Source of the DNA: Desulfarculus baarsii DSM 2075
Lineage (GTDB): Bacteria > Desulfobacterota > Desulfarculia > Desulfarculales > Desulfarculaceae
Direction: 5' to 3'
Assembly: GCF_000143965.1 (NCBI RefSeq)
Contig: NC_014365.1
Coordinates: forward strand, 2,879,501-2,943,500
Length of the DNA stretch: 64,000 nucleotides
Notes under the pieces: generated by a model
The model's input: only the letters and a program-made list of their open reading frames with translations
Told to the model about the DNA's origin: nothing
The model's database searches: none
In this document: piece by piece, positions 15,971 to 23,628 of the stretch
How positions within the stretch are numbered: the stretch's first letter is position 1
How the letters are laid out: every line of letters starts with the position of its first letter
Translations under genes and position numbers: made by a program

Positions 15971-16555
15971 CTAGAGGTAGTCTTCCAGCCCCGCGTCAAT
16001 GAATGCGACGCGGATCTTGCCGATGACGCCGTACAGGGTCGAACGCGGGATGCCGGTCTCGCACGAGACGTCGGTGATGGAGTCGCGCATCAGCCTTTTG
16101 CACAGGTCACGCAGCTTGGGAGACAACTGGTCCACGACCGAACGCACGTCGATGCCCAGGTCCCGGAGTTCATCGGATGAACGGCTTTGTCGTCCCGTGC
16201 GCACCAGGTAGTCGTCTTGGTCGAAGGTTTCCGCCCGTTCGCGTCGTACGCCGTCTTCATCCTCAAAGGATTCATCCAGGGAGAACGCTTGGAGCCGGTA
16301 ATCGCGCAGGCCCGCTTTGCGCTCTTCGATGAGGGTGGCCGCGCGGTGCTCCACGACCCTTGCGACGAAGGTGTTGTTTTGAGCCCGGGCGGGATCGTAT
16401 TTGGGCTGACGGCGCAGCAGGTCGAGGAGCAGTTCCTGCTCGAGGTCCTCGCGGTCCGCATCGGAGAAGCCGGGGTGGGCGGTCAATTGCTTGGCCTTGA
16501 AGGTGATCAAACGGACGGTGTATTCGTCTATGCCGTGGTAACGGTTCTGGGACAT
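15971..16555 (-). CDS. Phage RNA polymerase sigma-70-like regulator
   Basis: A 194-residue protein. The N-terminal helical region is sigma-region-2-like (DREDLEQELLLDLLRRQPKYDPARA), with the usual acidic-hydrophobic pattern. A C-terminal region-4-like HTH contains DSITDVSCETGIPRSTLYGVIGKIR (about 160-185). This resembles small sigma factors on phages and integrative elements that switch on late genes. The ATG at 16555 has GAGGAG seven bases upstream, and that site can be masked by a hairpin (16562-16579). An in-frame ATG at 16660 would add 35 residues without homology-like features. Confidence 0.75.
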   Translation of the reverse strand: MSQNRYHGIDEYTVRLITFKAKQLTAHPGFSDADREDLEQELLLDLLRRQPKYDPARAQNNTFVARVVEHRAATLIEERKAGLRDYRLQAFSLDESFEDEDGVRRERAETFDQDDYLVRTGRQSRSSDELRDLGIDVRSVVDQLSPKLRDLCKRLMRDSITDVSCETGIPRSTLYGVIGKIRVAFIDAGLEDYL

Positions 16556-16561
16556 TGTGCT

Positions 16562-16579
16562 CTCCTCGTGGCCGAGGAG
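16562..16579 (-). promoter_or_regulatory. Hairpin sequestering the sigma-like gene's ribosome binding site
   Basis: On the minus strand CTCCTCG-GCCA-CGAGGAG is a perfect seven-base stem with a four-base loop. Its 3' arm is the GAGGAG Shine-Dalgarno of the gene starting at 16555. The stem can extend by three pairs past one bulged base. Such a structure would hold translation low unless opened. Confidence 0.5.
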
Positions 16580-16714
16580 GAGCGCTGTGGATGTCGGCCG
16601 GACCGGTCCGCATGAAATAGCGGAGGTGTTGCGAGATCGCCGGATCGGCGACACCCACAACGACCTCCGCTTCGCGGCCAGTCGATTGTCTGGTGTGTTG
16701 TTGGACCGCCTCAG

Positions 16715-17026
16715 CTAGGCGGCGTCTTCCACATTCATTTTGAAGGGCAGGCCGTGCTTGACCTCGAGCAGACGCACCACACCGTCGCGGATGCGGTCAA
16801 AATGGGAAAAAAGCTCGATGATCTGGGCCTTGAGCTGGAAGTCCGTGAGATCGGCTTCGGAGCGCGGAGCATTGTCCCCGCCGAACTTGATCTCGCGGAC
16901 GGTGGTGGCCGTTTCGAGCACCGGCTCGCCGTCCTGGAGCCGGAGATTCTCGATACGACCGAAATTGATGGCCTGGAGGCGAAGTAGAAGCTGTCGCCGG
17001 GCCGGGGAGAGGGAGGATGCGTTCAT
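16715..17026 (-). CDS. Hypothetical phage protein, 103 aa
   Basis: A 103-residue protein with AAGGAGA eight bases before its ATG. It begins SSLSPARRQLLLRLQAINFGRIENLRLQDGEP and ends with a helical charged region (IIELFSHFDRIRDGVVRLLEVKHGLPF). No catalytic or metal motif is visible. It is the first gene of the leftward early region, followed by the sigma-like gene after a 159-base gap that contains the RBS-masking hairpin. Function unknown; a DNA-binding or regulatory role would fit its place but is unproven. Confidence 0.7.
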   Translation of the reverse strand: MNASSLSPARRQLLLRLQAINFGRIENLRLQDGEPVLETATTVREIKFGGDNAPRSEADLTDFQLKAQIIELFSHFDRIRDGVVRLLEVKHGLPFKMNVEDAA

Positions 17027-17121
17027 GTCGCGTCTCCTTTCGGAGTTGCGCCTGAAGACGGGGCCCGGCGATGCCTTCAGGCGTTCAGGGGATCAATGGC
17101 CGAGCCTTATCCCCTTCCCGC

Positions 17122-17277
17122 GACATGTCACGAAAGTCGGACAAAAATTTGTGCGTGCAGACAAATAGTATTTAATTACACCATGTTATACTAAAATATA
17201 TTTTCATCTGGCTCTATCCATGCCAGTGACATGTCACAGTGAACAGCCTTGACACTCTGTGATTTAAAAGTTACAGT
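17122..17277 (+). promoter_or_regulatory. HigBA promoter and GACATGTC operators
   Basis: GTGACATGTCAC (17226-17237) is a perfect 12-base palindrome, and its core GACATGTC recurs at 17122-17129. TTGACA (17249-17254) and TACAGT (17272-17277) are 17 bases apart. The toxin ATG at 17283 is only five bases past the -10, so the message may be leaderless. The far operator is close to the divergent 103-aa gene start, so one repressor could control both directions. Confidence 0.6.
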
Positions 17278-17282
17278 TACTC

Positions 17283-17621
17283 ATGAACACAGTCCGCCGC
17301 TACCGCACCGAGGACGGCCACGAAGTCATAACGGAATGGCTGACCGGACTTAGGGACATCAGAGCGAAGGCGCGAATAGCCGCCAGGATAGATCGCCTAG
17401 CCATAGGTAACGTTGGGGACTGCAAGGCTATTCGGGACGGGGTGTCGGAACTGCGCGTGGATTATGGCCCTGGTTACCGGGTGTATTTTGGAAGGGTGGG
17501 CAAGACGATAGTACTGCTTCTCTGCGGAGGCGATAAGCGGACCCAGGACAACGACATAGAAAGGGCGGTGGCTTATTTGCAGGACTTCAAAAGGAGGACG
17601 CGACATGAAGAGCAACATTGA
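17283..17621 (+). CDS. higB: HigB/RelE-family toxin (phage Gp49-like)
   Basis: A 112-residue basic toxin of the PF05973 type. GYRVYFGRVGKTIVLLLCGGDKRTQDNDIERAV carries the family's core strands and the CGGDK-x-x-Q signature followed by a helix. These toxins are ribosome-dependent mRNases. The gene is toxin-first and overlaps its antitoxin by 17 bases. No Shine-Dalgarno is seen before the ATG and the promoter -10 ends five bases away, suggesting leaderless translation. Confidence 0.9.
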   Translation: MNTVRRYRTEDGHEVITEWLTGLRDIRAKARIAARIDRLAIGNVGDCKAIRDGVSELRVDYGPGYRVYFGRVGKTIVLLLCGGDKRTQDNDIERAVAYLQDFKRRTRHEEQH

Positions 17622-17940
17622 CCGCGCAAGCGTCAGCCATGACGAGGCGCTGGTGCGCGAACTCCGCGCCGACCCCGCCTTTGCTGCGGAATATCTCCAG
17701 GCCGCCATGGAAGACACCGGCGAACCGGCGGTGCTTCTCATCGCCCTCAGACATGTCTCCGAGGCCTTCGGCATGGCCGAGGTGGCCCGCGAAGCCGGAA
17801 TCAAGAGAGAGAGTCTGTACCGGGCCTTGTCTCCGAAGGGTAACCCGACGCTGAAGACTTTGACGGCCGTGTTGAAGGCTGTTGGTCTGCGGCTCGCCGT
17901 GGCTCCGGATGCATCAGAACATCGCGCCGCGTGCGCGTGA
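17605..17940 (+). CDS. higA: HigA-type antitoxin
   Basis: A 111-residue HTH protein of the HigA/addiction-antidote group. FLIALRHVSEAFGMAEVAREAG-like helices lead into IKRESLYRALSPKGNPTLKTLTAVLKAVGLRL (about 66-98), the characteristic recognition helix and C-terminal segment of this family. The first ~40 residues should contact the toxin. It has a Shine-Dalgarno (AGGAGG) inside the end of higB. It should bind the GACATGTC palindromes upstream of higB. Confidence 0.9.
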   Translation: MKSNIDRASVSHDEALVRELRADPAFAAEYLQAAMEDTGEPAVLLIALRHVSEAFGMAEVAREAGIKRESLYRALSPKGNPTLKTLTAVLKAVGLRLAVAPDASEHRAACA

Positions 17941-18016
17941 TTAATATCCTTCCAGAAAGTGCTTGATCAGTTATCGCAGTGGTTTTCCAGGAGGACACTA
18001 CCGCCAACTGTTGCTG

Positions 18017-19048
18017 TTACCAGCGTTCCTTGCTAGATTCCGTCCAATCTTCGGGCCTAATGACAAAGACTGTCCTCCAGCCCCGGCCGTCCCGGACAAT
18101 GGGCTCACCGTCGATTTTGAAATAGGCTTTCAGAGCCCGCCCAAGCCGTGAAACCTGCTGCTTTTCCCGTTCTTTGTAAGCTTGGTATTGCGGCTCATAG
18201 TATCCGTTGCCCTTTGCGAACTTCTCCAGCATCTCCCACTGGACACTGCGGTTGGCGTTGTCGCTCCTGGCCATGCCCATGTCCGTATAACTCACCCGGA
18301 GTCTGGCATCTCTGATGGTGACAGATGCCGTGTCACCGGTGAGGAACCGAATGGTCAACTCGTTCCACCTGGCCCCATGCGGCGTAGGGAATGTCGTGGG
18401 AGGCGCTTTGGTGGTGGTCCTGGGAACACGGATGTCGAGGAAGGAGCGCCAGCCTGCTGATGCCGAGAATCCTTTGTCTGCAAGGTCGACCACCTCTTCA
18501 AGGGACATGAGGTACGATGTGGCCGTCTCGATGGAGCTCCGTAGCCTCGCTGTCCAATAACGACCGGTCGGGGTTAAGAGAATGAAACCACGCTTGCCGG
18601 TGCTTGTCAGATGGAGTGCGGCGCTTTCGAGTTGCTCCGGATCGCCCCGGCAGCAGAGGTAAACACCATGCCGTGTACCAGGATTAGGGACGAGTTCGCC
18701 GATGAAGTAGTGGCCGAGAGCCTGGGATTCAAAGCCGGGCGAAAGACCTAGCGTCGTCGCGATGTCTTTGCACAGAGATTGTACATCGAGGCGTTGGATA
18801 ACGATGTCGGCTTCGGAAAGCTTTTCTGTGGGGCAATGATCGCAAACCCCGACGATGTCCCCAGGCCAGTGGTGCACGACCGTGTGCAGACCGCCGGTTG
18901 TGGCGGGGCAGTCAAGGGACTTGGCTAAATCGTTGGTGGGGCGGAGGTAGCGGCCGAGAGCGGCCAGATTCAGGCCGTAACTTCGTCGCCAGTCCATCGC
19001 GGCCAAGGCGAGGCCGGAAATATCCTCAAGAACCCGCCATGCTGACAT
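18017..19048 (-). CDS. Unrecognised protein B of two-gene cassette
   Basis: A 343-residue protein I cannot place in a family. A Cys-x2-Cys (CDHCPTEK, about residues 69-76) and a nearby Cys47 could bind metal. The centre (about 110-215) alternates strands and helices, with GFILLTPTGRYWTARLRSS. The last ~75 residues (KEREKQQVSRLGRALKAYF, then GWRTVFVIRP) look like a winged-helix module. It overlaps the partner gene by 23 bases, so the pair is co-expressed. Base composition looks less GC-rich than the phage structural genes. No membrane segment or signal peptide is seen. Confidence 0.75.
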   Translation of the reverse strand: MSAWRVLEDISGLALAAMDWRRSYGLNLAALGRYLRPTNDLAKSLDCPATTGGLHTVVHHWPGDIVGVCDHCPTEKLSEADIVIQRLDVQSLCKDIATTLGLSPGFESQALGHYFIGELVPNPGTRHGVYLCCRGDPEQLESAALHLTSTGKRGFILLTPTGRYWTARLRSSIETATSYLMSLEEVVDLADKGFSASAGWRSFLDIRVPRTTTKAPPTTFPTPHGARWNELTIRFLTGDTASVTIRDARLRVSYTDMGMARSDNANRSVQWEMLEKFAKGNGYYEPQYQAYKEREKQQVSRLGRALKAYFKIDGEPIVRDGRGWRTVFVIRPEDWTESSKERW

Positions 19049-20219
19049 CGTCTTCGATTTCCTCCTCAGATGCCTGGTTCAGGATGAAGCCACGCTTGGC
19101 CATCCAGGCGTCGAGCACGGCGCTGTCGTCATGGCGTTTGATGTTGATCTTGTTGGGAGGATAGATGACCAATGCCCGAGTCTTTTTTGTGTCGGGGAAG
19201 TTGACTTTGAACTTGGCCAGGACAAGCGGAGCATGCCTTGGCAATTCTCTGCCTTTTTCTTCATAAGCGGCAAAAATGTCGTCAGCGCGCCTGGTCTCGA
19301 ACTCCTTATGCCTCCCGCCCCAAGCTATGCGTATTTCCCGTAAAACTATTTCGTCGAGACCTGTTATATCGGAACAAACAAGAGATTCCTTACCGTCCCG
19401 GCGAAGCGGCTCCAGGGTGTACTTGCCGCGCTCGGAAAAGAAATCGTCGCCCTCGAACAGATGTTTGCCGAATACCCGCAGATAGAGTTCGCGCTCCTTT
19501 TTAGTCACGGGGCTGATGCGCAATTCAGCCAATGCCGGTGTATAGACCAGAACATCATGTTTTTCTGGGCGGTAGACAACGCTGCCGGATTTGCCGTCGA
19601 GCACGGCCCCTTGGCGTTTGATGGGCTCGCCACGCCGAACGAGAAACCAGAGGCCGTCATCACGTTCGAATGGCATCACCTTAACGGTTTTGCCGCACTT
19701 CTTCCTGTCGAACCACTCGGTGAGATCGGCCTCCATGGCCCGCAATATGGCAAGGGTCGGCATCTTGAGAGGGGAGACATGTTTCCCAGCAGGATTGAAG
19801 AAACTCTCGAAACTGCGGGGCCTATCCAGCTGATACTCGTTGTGAGCTCTTTCGAATATCTCCGGGGCCTGAAGCCAGGTCTGCACGGCAACATCCGTGG
19901 GAGCGGGCTCTTCGCCAAGAGCAAGCTCTACGCCTGCCTCTTCGCAACGTTCCAGAATATCCTGCATCCCCTCGGGTGTCGCCATCTCATTGACTTGATA
20001 CAGCGCTTCGACGAGGTCCTGGGGCATGTCATCCGTGGAAATGAACAGGCTCGTCAACGCCTCGTAATCGAAGTCGTCCGGTGAGCCTTCCGAGGGCAGG
20101 ATAAATCCTTTTGCAGCAAAATATGCCGCATGTGGCTCCAGGAATCTGATAAGGGAGTGGAGGTGAACAACTTTCAGATCATCAACATGCGAAAACCGCT
20201 TGAAGTTGAGCGTCGCCAT
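19026..20219 (-). CDS. Unrecognised protein A of two-gene cassette
   Basis: A 397-residue acidic protein with no motif I recognise. Residues 1-150 are helical and acidic (HLHSLIRFLEPHAAYFAAKGF; LVEALYQVNEMATPEGMQDILERCEEAG). The middle (about 155-300) is strand-rich with paired Arg/Lys (FLVRRGEPIKRQGAVLDGKSGSVV), suggesting a beta-domain. The C-terminus holds APLVLAKFKVNFPDTKKTRALVIYPPNKI, followed by an acidic tail. It is the first gene of the pair, starting after a 166-base gap that presumably carries its promoter. The codons are visibly less GC-biased than neighbours. Cargo gene of unknown role. Confidence 0.75.
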   Translation of the reverse strand: MATLNFKRFSHVDDLKVVHLHSLIRFLEPHAAYFAAKGFILPSEGSPDDFDYEALTSLFISTDDMPQDLVEALYQVNEMATPEGMQDILERCEEAGVELALGEEPAPTDVAVQTWLQAPEIFERAHNEYQLDRPRSFESFFNPAGKHVSPLKMPTLAILRAMEADLTEWFDRKKCGKTVKVMPFERDDGLWFLVRRGEPIKRQGAVLDGKSGSVVYRPEKHDVLVYTPALAELRISPVTKKERELYLRVFGKHLFEGDDFFSERGKYTLEPLRRDGKESLVCSDITGLDEIVLREIRIAWGGRHKEFETRRADDIFAAYEEKGRELPRHAPLVLAKFKVNFPDTKKTRALVIYPPNKINIKRHDDSAVLDAWMAKRGFILNQASEEEIEDDVSMAGS

Positions 20220-20385
20220 CGATCTTCCCCCCAGGTCTGATCTCGATGTGGCCGAGCGATATTACTGATGATTAACGACTGGTTTTGCCTCGAGAACATA
20301 AATATACCACTCATCAGTTTTTCAATACACCCAAACAGACCATGAATACAAGGCTATTTGGATTGTATTCTGGTTTTGGGTTGTT

Positions 20386-20796
20386 TCAACGCGCCACGTC
20401 ACTGATCGTCGCCCACATCTTCCTCTGCCGGGGCCACAGAGCCACCGCCGCGATGGGCCGCAAGTCTCTCTCCTTGACCCTATCAGCGCCAGCAACCGTG
20501 GGCGGCAAAAAGAGTATCTCCTCCTGAATATCGGGAGCCAGAAGGGTGAGGTCCATGATCTGGGTGATCCGGGCGCGGGTCACGTACCCGAGTCGGGCCA
20601 GGTCGGCGAAATCGCGCACCTCGCCCCGGTCGACCATGTCCTGGAAGCGCATGGCTAGGGCCAGCAGTCGAGAGACCCGTGGAACCCGCCCCGGTGAGGT
20701 TTGTTGATCCTGCTGTTGGCCCGCTCCCTGGCGCGAGCCGTGCGTAGCCCGCCTGGGGGCCAGTGTGAAGCGCACCTCAAGTTTCGATTCATCCAT
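20386..20796 (-). CDS. HTH protein downstream of serine recombinase
   Basis: A 136-residue protein 22 bases after the recombinase, with GAGGAGG ten bases before the ATG. Residues 1-40 are basic and Gln/Arg-rich. About 60-95 contain FADLARLGYVTRARITQIMDLTLLAPDIQEEIL, a ParB-like helix-turn-helix pattern. It closes the integration operon and may act as a recombination directionality factor or operon regulator. That role is inferred from position only. Confidence 0.75.
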   Translation of the reverse strand: MDESKLEVRFTLAPRRATHGSRQGAGQQQDQQTSPGRVPRVSRLLALAMRFQDMVDRGEVRDFADLARLGYVTRARITQIMDLTLLAPDIQEEILFLPPTVAGADRVKERDLRPIAAVALWPRQRKMWATISDVAR

Positions 20797-20818
20797 TCGA
20801 GATAATCCTCCTCTTCGT

Positions 20819-22378
20819 TCAAGCGGCCGTTCTCTGGCACAGTTGCTTGAGCCCCTCGCTCCTGAAGGTCACCGTCACCGACTGGTCCCGGCCGTCGAAC
20901 CCCACTCGTTCGACGAGAAGATGGATGATCTTCGCCTGCTCCTTGGAGGACAGCGAGTTCCACACCTCGTCAAAGTCCGCCAATGCCTGCGTCAGGTCTT
21001 TCTCTTTGACGGTCGTCTTGCCCAGCACGATGATCTCTTCCTGGATGGCCGTCATGCGCTGCTCGGTGGTGCGAATCCGCTCCTGCAAATCCGCCAGGCG
21101 GTCGGTCGCTATTTCCGAGGCCCCGGCCGGCAACGTACCGCCCAGGAGTTTTCGGACCTGGGCATGGAGCCGCCTAAGTTCCCGCTCCGCTGCTTTCCGT
21201 TCCATCTCCAGCTCATGCAGGCGGGCTTCGGCTTGCTCCGTGGCCCTGGTGAGTGTGGTCGACAGGACCGCCGGGTTGGTGCCCAACCCCTTGATGTGCT
21301 GCACCACCGCGCTTTCAATGTCGTAGGCGTTGACGGATTTCGTGGGGCATTTCGCCCACCCTCTCTGTTGGGCAGTCTGGCAAACGTAATATCGGTAACT
21401 CTTGCCATTTTTTCTCTTGGCGCAGGAGTGCGTCATCCCTGTGCCGCAGGGTGTGCAGAAGATCAGCCCCTTGAGCAGCGCGCCGTACTTGTTGCGGACG
21501 AGGGTGCCGCCGTTGAGGCGATTGCGCCGCAGAATTGCCTGGACCCTCTTCCAAGTCTCCATGTCCACGATGGCTTCGTGCTCGCCTTCGTAGGTGGTCC
21601 CCTGGAACACCACCTTGCCCGTGTAGATGGGATTGGTTAGCAGTCGGAAGAGCGTGCTCTTGTTGAACGGCTTCCCGCCACGCTCCTTGCCCTTGCGGGT
21701 CACCCAACGTTTGTTGTTCCAGCCTCGGCGCTCAAGCTCCTGTGCCGAGGGGAGTAGCGACTCCAGTTCCAGGTAGAGCTGGAAGATCGCCCTGACTCGT
21801 GCGGCTTCGTCCTCGTTGACCTCCAGCCGGCCGCCGCCCTCGGCCACGTCGTAACCCAGGACAGGCATGCCGCCGACCCATTTGCCTTTTCTGCGCGCGG
21901 CCCACATCTTGTCTTTGGTCCGCTCGGCGATGATCTCGCGTTCGAACTGGGCGAAGGAGAGCAGGATGTTCAGGGTCAGCCGGCCCATGGAATGAGTGGT
22001 GTTGAACTGCTGGGTGACCGAGACGAAGCTCACGCCGTGACGATCGAAGATTTCCATGAGGCGCGAGAAGTCGAGCAGGGAGCGGCTGAGGCGGTCCACC
22101 TTGTAGACCACGACGCAATCAATGCCGCCGGCCTCGATATCCGCCATGAGTCGCTTGAGTGCGGGGCGCTCCAGGTTGCCGCCGGAGAAGCCGCCGTCGT
22201 CATATCGATCCGGCAGGCATGTCCAGCCCTCGTGGCGCTGACTGGCGATATAGGCCTCGGCCGACTCCCGCTGGGCGTCCAGGGTGTTGAACTCCTGCTC
22301 CAGCCCCTCGTCGGTGGACTTGCGGGTATAAATGGCGCAGCGGATTGCACCTGAATCTGTTTTGGCGGAAGTGGTCAT
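20819..22378 (-). CDS. Large serine recombinase (integrase)
   Basis: A 519-residue site-specific recombinase. The N-terminal resolvase domain starts IRCAIYTRKST with nucleophile Ser21. The conserved VDRLSRS (95-101) and later Arg residues complete the active site. A Recombinase domain (about 165-285) follows. A zinc ribbon has Cys308, Cys311, Cys333 and Cys344, and a coiled-coil lies at about 375-450, as in phiC31-type integrases. The ATG at 22378 overlaps the DUF2924 stop (ATGA), so the ATG at 22441 is rejected. It is the likely enzyme for element integration next to tRNA-Asn. Confidence 0.93.
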   Translation of the reverse strand: MTTSAKTDSGAIRCAIYTRKSTDEGLEQEFNTLDAQRESAEAYIASQRHEGWTCLPDRYDDGGFSGGNLERPALKRLMADIEAGGIDCVVVYKVDRLSRSLLDFSRLMEIFDRHGVSFVSVTQQFNTTHSMGRLTLNILLSFAQFEREIIAERTKDKMWAARRKGKWVGGMPVLGYDVAEGGGRLEVNEDEAARVRAIFQLYLELESLLPSAQELERRGWNNKRWVTRKGKERGGKPFNKSTLFRLLTNPIYTGKVVFQGTTYEGEHEAIVDMETWKRVQAILRRNRLNGGTLVRNKYGALLKGLIFCTPCGTGMTHSCAKRKNGKSYRYYVCQTAQQRGWAKCPTKSVNAYDIESAVVQHIKGLGTNPAVLSTTLTRATEQAEARLHELEMERKAAERELRRLHAQVRKLLGGTLPAGASEIATDRLADLQERIRTTEQRMTAIQEEIIVLGKTTVKEKDLTQALADFDEVWNSLSSKEQAKIIHLLVERVGFDGRDQSVTVTFRSEGLKQLCQRTAA

Positions 22379-22896
22379 TTGCGCCCCTTGTTTTTCTGCG
22401 TGGAGGCCTTGTTCAGACCGAAAAAGACGAAGCCGTTCCATTTGCCGCCGGTCACCTCGCAGGCGATGGCTGTGAGGGACGTGTACCGCCGGTCCTCGAA
22501 CTCGAAGCCCTCGTCCAGCACCCGGACCACGATGTCCCGCCCTTTGTATTCCCGGTGAAGCAGCACGCCGGGCAGGGGCACTCTGGGATCATGGGCTGAA
22601 GACAAGCGGCTTTTGACCGATCGCGCTCGGGCCTCGGCCGAGCCGGGCTTCACCGGATCGCGCGGGGCGCGCATTCTGAGGTCGGCGTCCCGGGCCAGCT
22701 CCTTGGCCCGCTTGCGAGCCCGCTCTGAAAGGTCACCCTCGGCCAGAGCCTGAATGCGCCAGGCAATGCGCTTTTTCAGGAAGGGCTTGTTATTGGAGCG
22801 GGTCTCCTCGCCGAAGACATCGAGGTACTTCTCCTTCAGCTCGCCCACGGTCATTCGCTCGAGGCTTTGGACCTCCTTGTACGTCTCAGGGTTCAT
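22375..22896 (-). CDS. DUF2924 protein of the recombinase operon
   Basis: A 173-residue basic protein of the DUF2924 family. Its N-terminal helices include VGELKEKYLDVFGEETRSNNKPFLKKRIAWRIQALAEG. The C-terminal GVLLHREYKGRDIVVRVLDEGFEFEDRRYTSLTAIACEVTGGKWNGFVFFGL is the family's characteristic strand-rich end. DUF2924 proteins commonly accompany serine recombinases on integrative elements; their function is unknown to me. The ATG at 22896 has AAGGAGAGG upstream and overlaps the 82-aa gene by 11 bases. Confidence 0.88.
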   Translation of the reverse strand: MNPETYKEVQSLERMTVGELKEKYLDVFGEETRSNNKPFLKKRIAWRIQALAEGDLSERARKRAKELARDADLRMRAPRDPVKPGSAEARARSVKSRLSSAHDPRVPLPGVLLHREYKGRDIVVRVLDEGFEFEDRRYTSLTAIACEVTGGKWNGFVFFGLNKASTQKNKGRK

Positions 22897-23134
22897 GCGT
22901 CCTCTCCTTGCCTGGATTCTCCTGCGGGGAAGGCGGGGCGTGCCTCTGTCCGCCAGGAGCATGAACGCTCTGTTCCGGCTGAATAGCAAGTCCATCTGCG
23001 GAAGATTCGTTATTTGTTTTAATGAGTTGAGAAGCTTCTTCACGCAGAAGTCGTTGATAGCCTCTGGCAAGCAACGTCGCGATCTCTGAAACGGCGTCCT
23101 CGGCGGGAAGGGTACGGGAGGTTGTGTCCGGCAT
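22886..23134 (-). CDS. Small protein heading the integration operon
   Basis: An 82-residue protein starting at ATG 23134 with GGAG six bases upstream. The N-terminal half is a likely amphipathic helix (AVSEIATLLARGYQRLLREEA), and the C-terminal half is polar and Pro/Gln-rich. It overlaps DUF2924 by 11 bases. Small proteins with this ATLLARGYxRLL helix often precede DUF2924 and recombinase genes. Longer readings of this frame (to 23365) lack a ribosome binding site. Confidence 0.7.
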   Translation of the reverse strand: MPDTTSRTLPAEDAVSEIATLLARGYQRLLREEASQLIKTNNESSADGLAIQPEQSVHAPGGQRHAPPSPQENPGKERTHEP

Positions 23135-23216
23135 CCAATTCTCCGTGGCCTGCGGCGGGGGGATAGTGGATGCCGACCGAGTGCGCGAACGGCCCTGGGG
23201 CGCGTCGGGATCGCTG

Positions 23217-23237
23217 ATCACCCTGGAGCAGGGTGAT
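23217..23237. promoter_or_regulatory. Perfect 9-bp inverted repeat upstream of the integration operon
   Basis: ATCACCCTG-GAG-CAGGGTGAT is a perfect nine-base palindrome with a three-base centre, 83 bases upstream of the first start of the integration operon. It could be an operator or a recombinase half-site pair. Confidence 0.5.
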
Positions 23238-23322
23238 ATGGACGACATCCACAACGTGCTCCGGCTTCCGGCCGCTGGCGCTGTCTGATGGTTCCGACCG
23301 GAGTGTTTCCGGCCTTCACCCC

Positions 23323-23353
23323 ATACATACCGGCTGGGCGTGAAAAACGTCGG
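23323..23353. repeat. Shared intergenic motif, copy B
   Basis: ATACATACCG (23323-23332), ten bases, then AAAAACGTCGG (23343-23353). It is identical in both blocks and in spacing to copy A at 10051-10081. It lies upstream of the integration operon. Confidence 0.6.
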
Positions 23354-23555
23354 CCTGGGTGCCAATGGTGGATAAGTTGTTAAACAACTCGCTGGGCTAA
23401 ACGGAGAATTGGAGAATCAGGGGGGAGAAAGCGGGGATTTCGGAATCGATCATCGAAGGTTGCGATTGCATCTCGGACGCATCGGCCTTGGATGGAGAAT
23501 CCTGTTGAAGAAGAGGCTTCTGACGCAACATGTCGGAGATGCTTGCAGAAAAGAC

Positions 23556-23589
23556 GAAAGCCCCGGGCAGTGCATGCCCAGGGCTTTCC
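23556..23589 (-). terminator. Strong hairpin between prophage and tRNA-Asn
   Basis: GAAAGCCC and GGGCTTTC flank GGGCA-gtgca-TGCCC, giving a long stem with one C-A mismatch. On the minus strand it is followed by GTCTTTTC. It may be a second terminator for the tRNA transcript or a bidirectional stop insulating the element. Confidence 0.6.
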
Positions 23590-23597
23590 CTTAAATA

Positions 23598-23623
23598 AAA
23601 ACCGTCTCGAAGTACGGTTTTGA
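23598..23623 (-). terminator. Rho-independent terminator of tRNA-Asn
   Basis: On the minus strand AAACCGT-acttcgag-ACGGTTT is followed by a T-rich stretch (TTATTT). It starts six bases after the tRNA CCA end. Confidence 0.8.
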
Positions 23624-23628
23624 TATCT

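Larger units (their letters stand above)
1..23625. mobile_element. Prophage / phage-derived integrative element, left end outside window
   Basis: Phage hallmark genes run almost without interruption: capsid, head protease, portal, large and small terminase, HNH nuclease, methyltransferases, primase-helicase, sigma-like regulator and large serine recombinase. Tail, lysis and left-end genes would lie to the left of base 1. The right edge is placed between the integration operon (first start at 23134) and the tRNA-Asn gene at 23629, because everything beyond the tRNA is ordinary chromosomal gene content. The exact attachment core cannot be seen, since the other end is missing. Toxin-antitoxin pairs and an unknown two-gene cassette are carried as cargo. 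Confidence 0.85.

Noticed and set aside
22897-23365. Longer reading of the 82-aa gene (start at 23365)
   Set aside because: No Shine-Dalgarno precedes it, and the extension covers the palindrome at 23217 and motif copy B. ATG 23134 has GGAG.
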